In this document: positions 31,560 through 34,987 of the stretch, piece by piece | Layout: each line of letters starts with the position of its first letter | How positions within the stretch are numbered: position 1 is the first letter of the stretch | Assembly (NCBI GenBank): GCA_028554645.1 | Contig: JAQOOI010000026.1 | Location: forward strand, 1-34,987 | DNA: 34,987 nt | Direction of reading: 5' to 3' | Source: Omphalotus guepiniiformis | Taxonomy: Eukaryota; Basidiomycota; Agaricomycetes; Agaricales; Omphalotaceae | Program-made: the position numbers and the translations under genes | The notes under the pieces: model-generated | Told to the model about the DNA's origin: nothing | The model's input: only the letters and a program-made list of their open reading frames with translations | Database searches by the model: none

Positions 31560-31848
31560 GAAGGAGACTGGCGGTTCAGACGTATTTTGATGGCATAGAC
31601 AGAACGTCAGGAATAGGGTAGAGACGAATCGGAAGACGCCAAGTCTTCGCAACTCTCAGCAAAGCCTGAAGCTGAAGCATTGAAGCATTGAAGGCCTGAC
31701 ACCAAGTCAGACAGATTTGGACGAAGACACCGAGTCCTCGTGATGCTTTCTCGATGGATGATACGATGGGTAGCTATAGTTAGTTGGCTGGACCGAGATA
31801 AGATGAACTTGAAAATAGTTTAAGCGCTTTAGCGCCAAAGCGTGTGAA
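31560..31848 (-). repeat. Three-hairpin element, copy E (hairpins 31632-31740)
   Basis: On the minus strand: TTCACACGCTTTGGCGCTAAAG-like block (31848-31827), hairpin I CGAGGAC-TCGGT-GTCTTCG (31740-31722), II CTGAC-TTGGT-GTCAG (31710-31696), a spacer enlarged by a GAAGCATT duplication, and III GAAGAC-TTGGC-GTCTTC (31648-31632). TTCCGATTCGTC and CAAAATACGTCTGAACCGCC follow. It precedes the RING gene. Confidence 0.8.
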
Positions 31849-31949
31849 AAGAGAAAGCGCGCACGATCACGCGCACGAATCACGATGTCGGGGGACGAAG
31901 CCTGGTATACGAATTAGAAACGCTTGAAGTTCTTCCTCTCAACGGTTCC

Positions 31950-32180
31950 AATCGCTACTGTCAAATACAAAACCTTGATGCCCACGAAACATCAACGAGG
32001 ACTTGGCGTCTTCGTCGATATTTGTCTGACTTGGTGTCAGGCTTTGCTGAGAATTGTGAAGACTAGGTGTCTTCCGATTCGTCGTTGCATTGGGCCTTCA
32101 TCGTCGTTTCACTATATGCGCGTTATCTCTGTCGCCTATACCCCTTCGATTTAACTCAAAATACACCGGAACATGCGTCT
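31950..32180 (+). repeat. Three-hairpin element, copy D (hairpins 31996-32074)
   Basis: Hairpin I is CGAGGAC-TTGGC-GTCTTCG (31996-32014), II is CTGAC-TTGGT-GTCAG (32026-32040) and III is GAAGAC-TAGGT-GTCTTC (32058-32074). TTCCGATTCGTC and, near 32145, CTCAAAATACACCGGAAC follow. It lies head-to-head with copy E, their first hairpins 255 bases apart. Confidence 0.8.
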
Positions 32181-32759
32181 TATCATCTGATATCTCTACA
32201 TTGACACCATTATCGACGTTGGGCGACGTCGGAGCTGATGAATAGTGCTTGACTTAAAACACATTCTCGGTATTTCCAAAATCTTTCTAACTCTCAGAAT
32301 TCACTAACTAACTGAATCTCGATAGTTGAATGCCCCCTCTTAACCCGGCCGCCGAGTCATGAAGTGTAATTGAACTCACTAGGTAGGTCATCCTTCTTGC
32401 ACTCTCATTTTATGTCCTTCCGTTGTCCTTGGTGGAAGGCGTGCGCTAACCTTTGACTCGACAGAAATTCTAGTCGACAGATGAAGACTCGTAATGGAAA
32501 ATTCATCGATCGAGTTGATGAGTTTCGAAGAGCATGGATCCCTAGCACTATGAAGCGCTAGACTAGACGACAGATGCATCGATGCAGACTCCCACCGGAA
32601 ATTGAAGTTTTGTTCCTGCTTTCGTCGTCTTTAGTGCTTCAAAATCATATAGGCAACGTTTGGTCAAACGCCGTTGAATTCGTTCGAACCTCTGGGTTTG
32701 AGTTGTTTTGGGTGAGTTAATGCCATCCGTCGGTTGATATGTACTAACTGTTGCGTACA
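32181..32759. other. No gene seen
   Basis: The stretch between hairpin copy D and the relic at 32760 has only short frames. A GTGAGT...GTACAG interval at 32710-32760 looks like a surviving intron of the relic that follows. Confidence 0.35.
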
Positions 32760-33180
32760 GGCACGTTAGATGGATATATATATGTTGTTTTCATACACCC
32801 TACATGAGAGGCCAGCGCGAGAACTACGTTTATTGGTTTTGAATGCCTCGACGTCCGCCGTCAACGTGCTGGAAAATGTCTTGGCGGCGACCAACATATC
32901 ACGGGCGGTATGTGATGACTTGGTGCCCGGTTGGTTCAGCGTCACCAGCTTGGTGATGGTTGTGGAGACCTAATACTGGAACGCTTGCTCACCGTTGGCC
33001 GCGGTTATTTTTACGTCAGAGCTGGTGAGTTGGGTTGTAGACTTGTGAACCCCATTCATTTATGATGAATTTGCTCAGGCAGGAAATGTTCAGAAACTCT
33101 CTACTCTATTTTTGTTTTTTTGGATTTGTAGAATAGGTTTCCGCGCTTCCGACAATAGGTTTTCCACATCCGGATCGTCG
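32760..33180 (+). pseudogene. Decayed gene fragment related to 19200-19500
   Basis: The fragment reads RELRLLVLNASTSAVNVLEN and VPGWFSVTSLVMVVET before a stop, then broken frames and a GTGAGT donor at about 33025. It shares the SVT.LV.V.E segment, the CCGTTGGCCG stretch and the intron position with 19245-19400. The parent family is not recognised. Confidence 0.4.
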
Positions 33181-33269
33181 GGTCGAAGCCGTGTTTTTGG
33201 GTTTTAGGAGTATCATAATGCAATTGCGTTCAGGAGGCAAAACAAAACATGGCATCATGGACTGTTGAG

Positions 33270-34987
33270 GCATGGATTGCTGCCTGGCAGCGCCGATCCT
33301 CTAAGTTATTTCAAATGCTCTTCACTCTTTGTCCCCCCACCCCCCCACCGTAGTAAGACTGCAAAACACTGGAAAGTGGTTTCAAAAACTGTCTTGGCCC
33401 TTGCCTATACAATGAAACACAATTGCAAACAGAACTATCTTTGCGCGATGTTTTTGCGCGAGTCATGAGTCAAGGTACCAGAGTTCGGAGCTCCTGAAGG
33501 AACCGAACTAGCCCAGTTAAACGGTCAACATCGGCTGTCGACGAGCGAGTACAATTTATTTTCGTGTGTACCCCTACTAATTTTGGTGTCTTCTCTAGTT
33601 GACGAGGGAATCGGATGTGAGTCGCTTCAGAAAATGCGGTATTATGTTTACTTGGTGCTAAGATGACACTGGTTGTGCGTGTTTGCGAGACCTGTCAACC
33701 AGGAGGCGTGGAGTCCATGATAATAGTGTTCTTCTTAACTTATTTGATACTAGAGAGTCTCTCATGAAGATGGTGATAGTCATGATTGACCGCGAAGTGG
33801 CGCATACCGGTGCGTTTAATTTATTCGTATAACGAAATAAACTTGCTTCGTTGCAGAAAATGCACGGCTGTACTTTTCCGCAGCAACAGTGACTGTACCC
33901 GCTTCTCGTCGGCATTTGACGAAGATCCATGGGTACACCTATAGCGGGGTCGTTGTCAGGACTTATCAAAGTGCCGGACTCTTTGCCGCCAGGGCGGGTT
34001 ACGAGTCGGATCCGGCCAAAGTGGGGAGACCAAGATGAATACAAAACCGAAAGGATATCGCTTTCGTAGCCAAATCGTTCCTTGATAGCATCACAGCTTC
34101 CACAGAGGCCCTGCCTTCGTGAGTAGATCAAGAGATCGGCTTGTCATGATCTAAATGATGCCCTTCCAGCGACATCTTTCGTGAGATTTGCGTGCACATA
34201 GAAACTAAGACAGTGTCAGTATTGCGAATCTTTGAAATTTCTATATATTGACGAATATTTACAGTTCCCAGCGGTGGACGTGATGCCATGTTTGCTGATC
34301 CTGGGGCATTTGTGTTTCTTCGGTATGACTACGGGCAACAGAATGCTGCTGTTCCTGACTCCACCATAGATTTATTTCCCTTGCGGGAGTCTCTCCTGAA
34401 ATATAGACCATGACTACCGGGAGATGGTCTACGTCGTGGTTCGACTCTCATTGCAAAGAATCATTCAAAACCTAACATCGCTCATGGTCACACGATCTGT
34501 ATTGAATTCAACGAGAGTCATGCTAATGGCAATACTGGGCATTTTAATTCATTCATTTGACTAGCGATACAATCTGGTCTAAGCCGACTCGGCGACTAGT
34601 TTTTGGGCATAAATCTGATGACACCGACATTCTGGTGTTGCATCGTTTCTTCGTTAAGCATGCTGATAAAACAGGAAAAGCGTTGCTCAGTACGCCGAAA
34701 GCCTCTGCAGAAGGTGATACTTCCGCGGTCAATAGCAAGAGAGCTTGGGATCATCTTTGCACATTTCTTGTAGATCTTGGGTCCCCGATGGAAGTCCCAA
34801 AGATCTCTTCTCTAGACAAGAAGAACCATCGCGAATATAAGGAATTGATGGCTAGATGTGCCTATCGATCGACAGAGTCCGTTCAAGACATACTCCTTGT
34901 AGCTGCACCACCCAGGGCAATTAGTGACTGTTTGTGGCAAGCTCATGATGCTGACTCACTGTCGCAGAGGACCAAATTATTGCGTCG
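33270..34987 (+). pseudogene. Decayed RasGAP (neurofibromin/Ira-type), runs off the window
   Basis: Pieces of a Ras GTPase-activating domain appear in order but in several frames: LFDTRESLMKMVIVMIDREV (about 33745-33805), an intron, LFRSNSDCTRFSSAF (from about 33868, the block that holds the arginine finger), IHGYTY one frame over, LPPGRVTSRIRPKWGDQDEY, VAKSFLDSITASTEALPS after another shift, DIFREICVHI (34170), GAFVFLRY (34305, the FLR signature), and a remnant of LIAK..IQNL (34450). From 34562 one frame stays open to the window end and reads VLHRFFVKHADKTGKALL and NSKRAWDHLCTFLVDLG, as in the region after the GAP domain. Such proteins switch Ras off at membranes. At least three frameshifts and stops in the GAP core make this copy inactive, although the open 3' part might still be expressed. 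Confidence 0.65.

Noticed and set aside
33658..34131. 157-codon minus-strand open frame
   Set aside because: The plus strand here contains unmistakable RasGAP blocks in order; the minus frame is a shadow of them.

Overview
The window looks like nuclear DNA of a mushroom-forming basidiomycete (Agaricomycetes). Genes are cut by many short introns of about 45-70 bases with GT/AG ends, intergenic spaces are short, several protein families resemble uncharacterised Agaricomycete families recalled from memory, and decayed gene copies and repeats are common. No prokaryotic operon structure, rRNA, tRNA or CRISPR was seen. All gene models were spliced by eye from reading frame and splice signals. Family names come from recognised motifs, not from a database search.

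Layout. 1-780 is a dispersed repeat copy carrying a ~300-base insertion. 790-2185 holds frame-broken coiled-coil exons that lead into a 19-exon gene (2186-6291) with a coiled-coil half, a tandem exon array and a C-terminal domain. 7462-9551 is a family of unknown function. 9748-10976 (-) is a coiled-coil protein. 11402-11980 is a small conserved protein. 12374-13350 is a paralog of the C-terminal domain of the first gene. 13563-18226 (-) is a four-exon Tnp2/CACTA-like DDE transposase of about 1,499 codons with no visible lesion. 18860-20640 holds decayed fragments. 21153-22165 (-) and 22442-23924 (+) are divergent, the second being a WD40-like protein with a C-terminal hydrophobic segment next to an Ala/Ser minisatellite. 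25076-27366 is a Mei2-like two-RRM protein. 28428-29032 is a single-pass membrane protein with two PPxY motifs. 29398-29650 is a kinase relic. 30687-31311 (-) is a RING-finger protein. 32760-33060 is a relic. 33270-34987 is a decayed RasGAP (neurofibromin/Ira type) running off the window.

The most striking signal is a short dispersed element present six times (A 7348-7426, B 24757-24839, C 27734-27812, D 31996-32074 on +; E 31632-31740, F 18395-18479 on -), with a probable truncated seventh at 1-130. Each copy holds three consecutive inverted repeats whose 5-base loops nearly all read TYGGY. The arms keep pairing by paired base changes or G-U wobble, which points to a structured RNA or a selected foldback. 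Every copy lies upstream of, and in the same orientation as, a coding region or coding relic. In copy A the downstream homology runs across the start codon. It may be a mobile-element end or a 5' leader/promoter cassette spread among unrelated genes, including the transposase.
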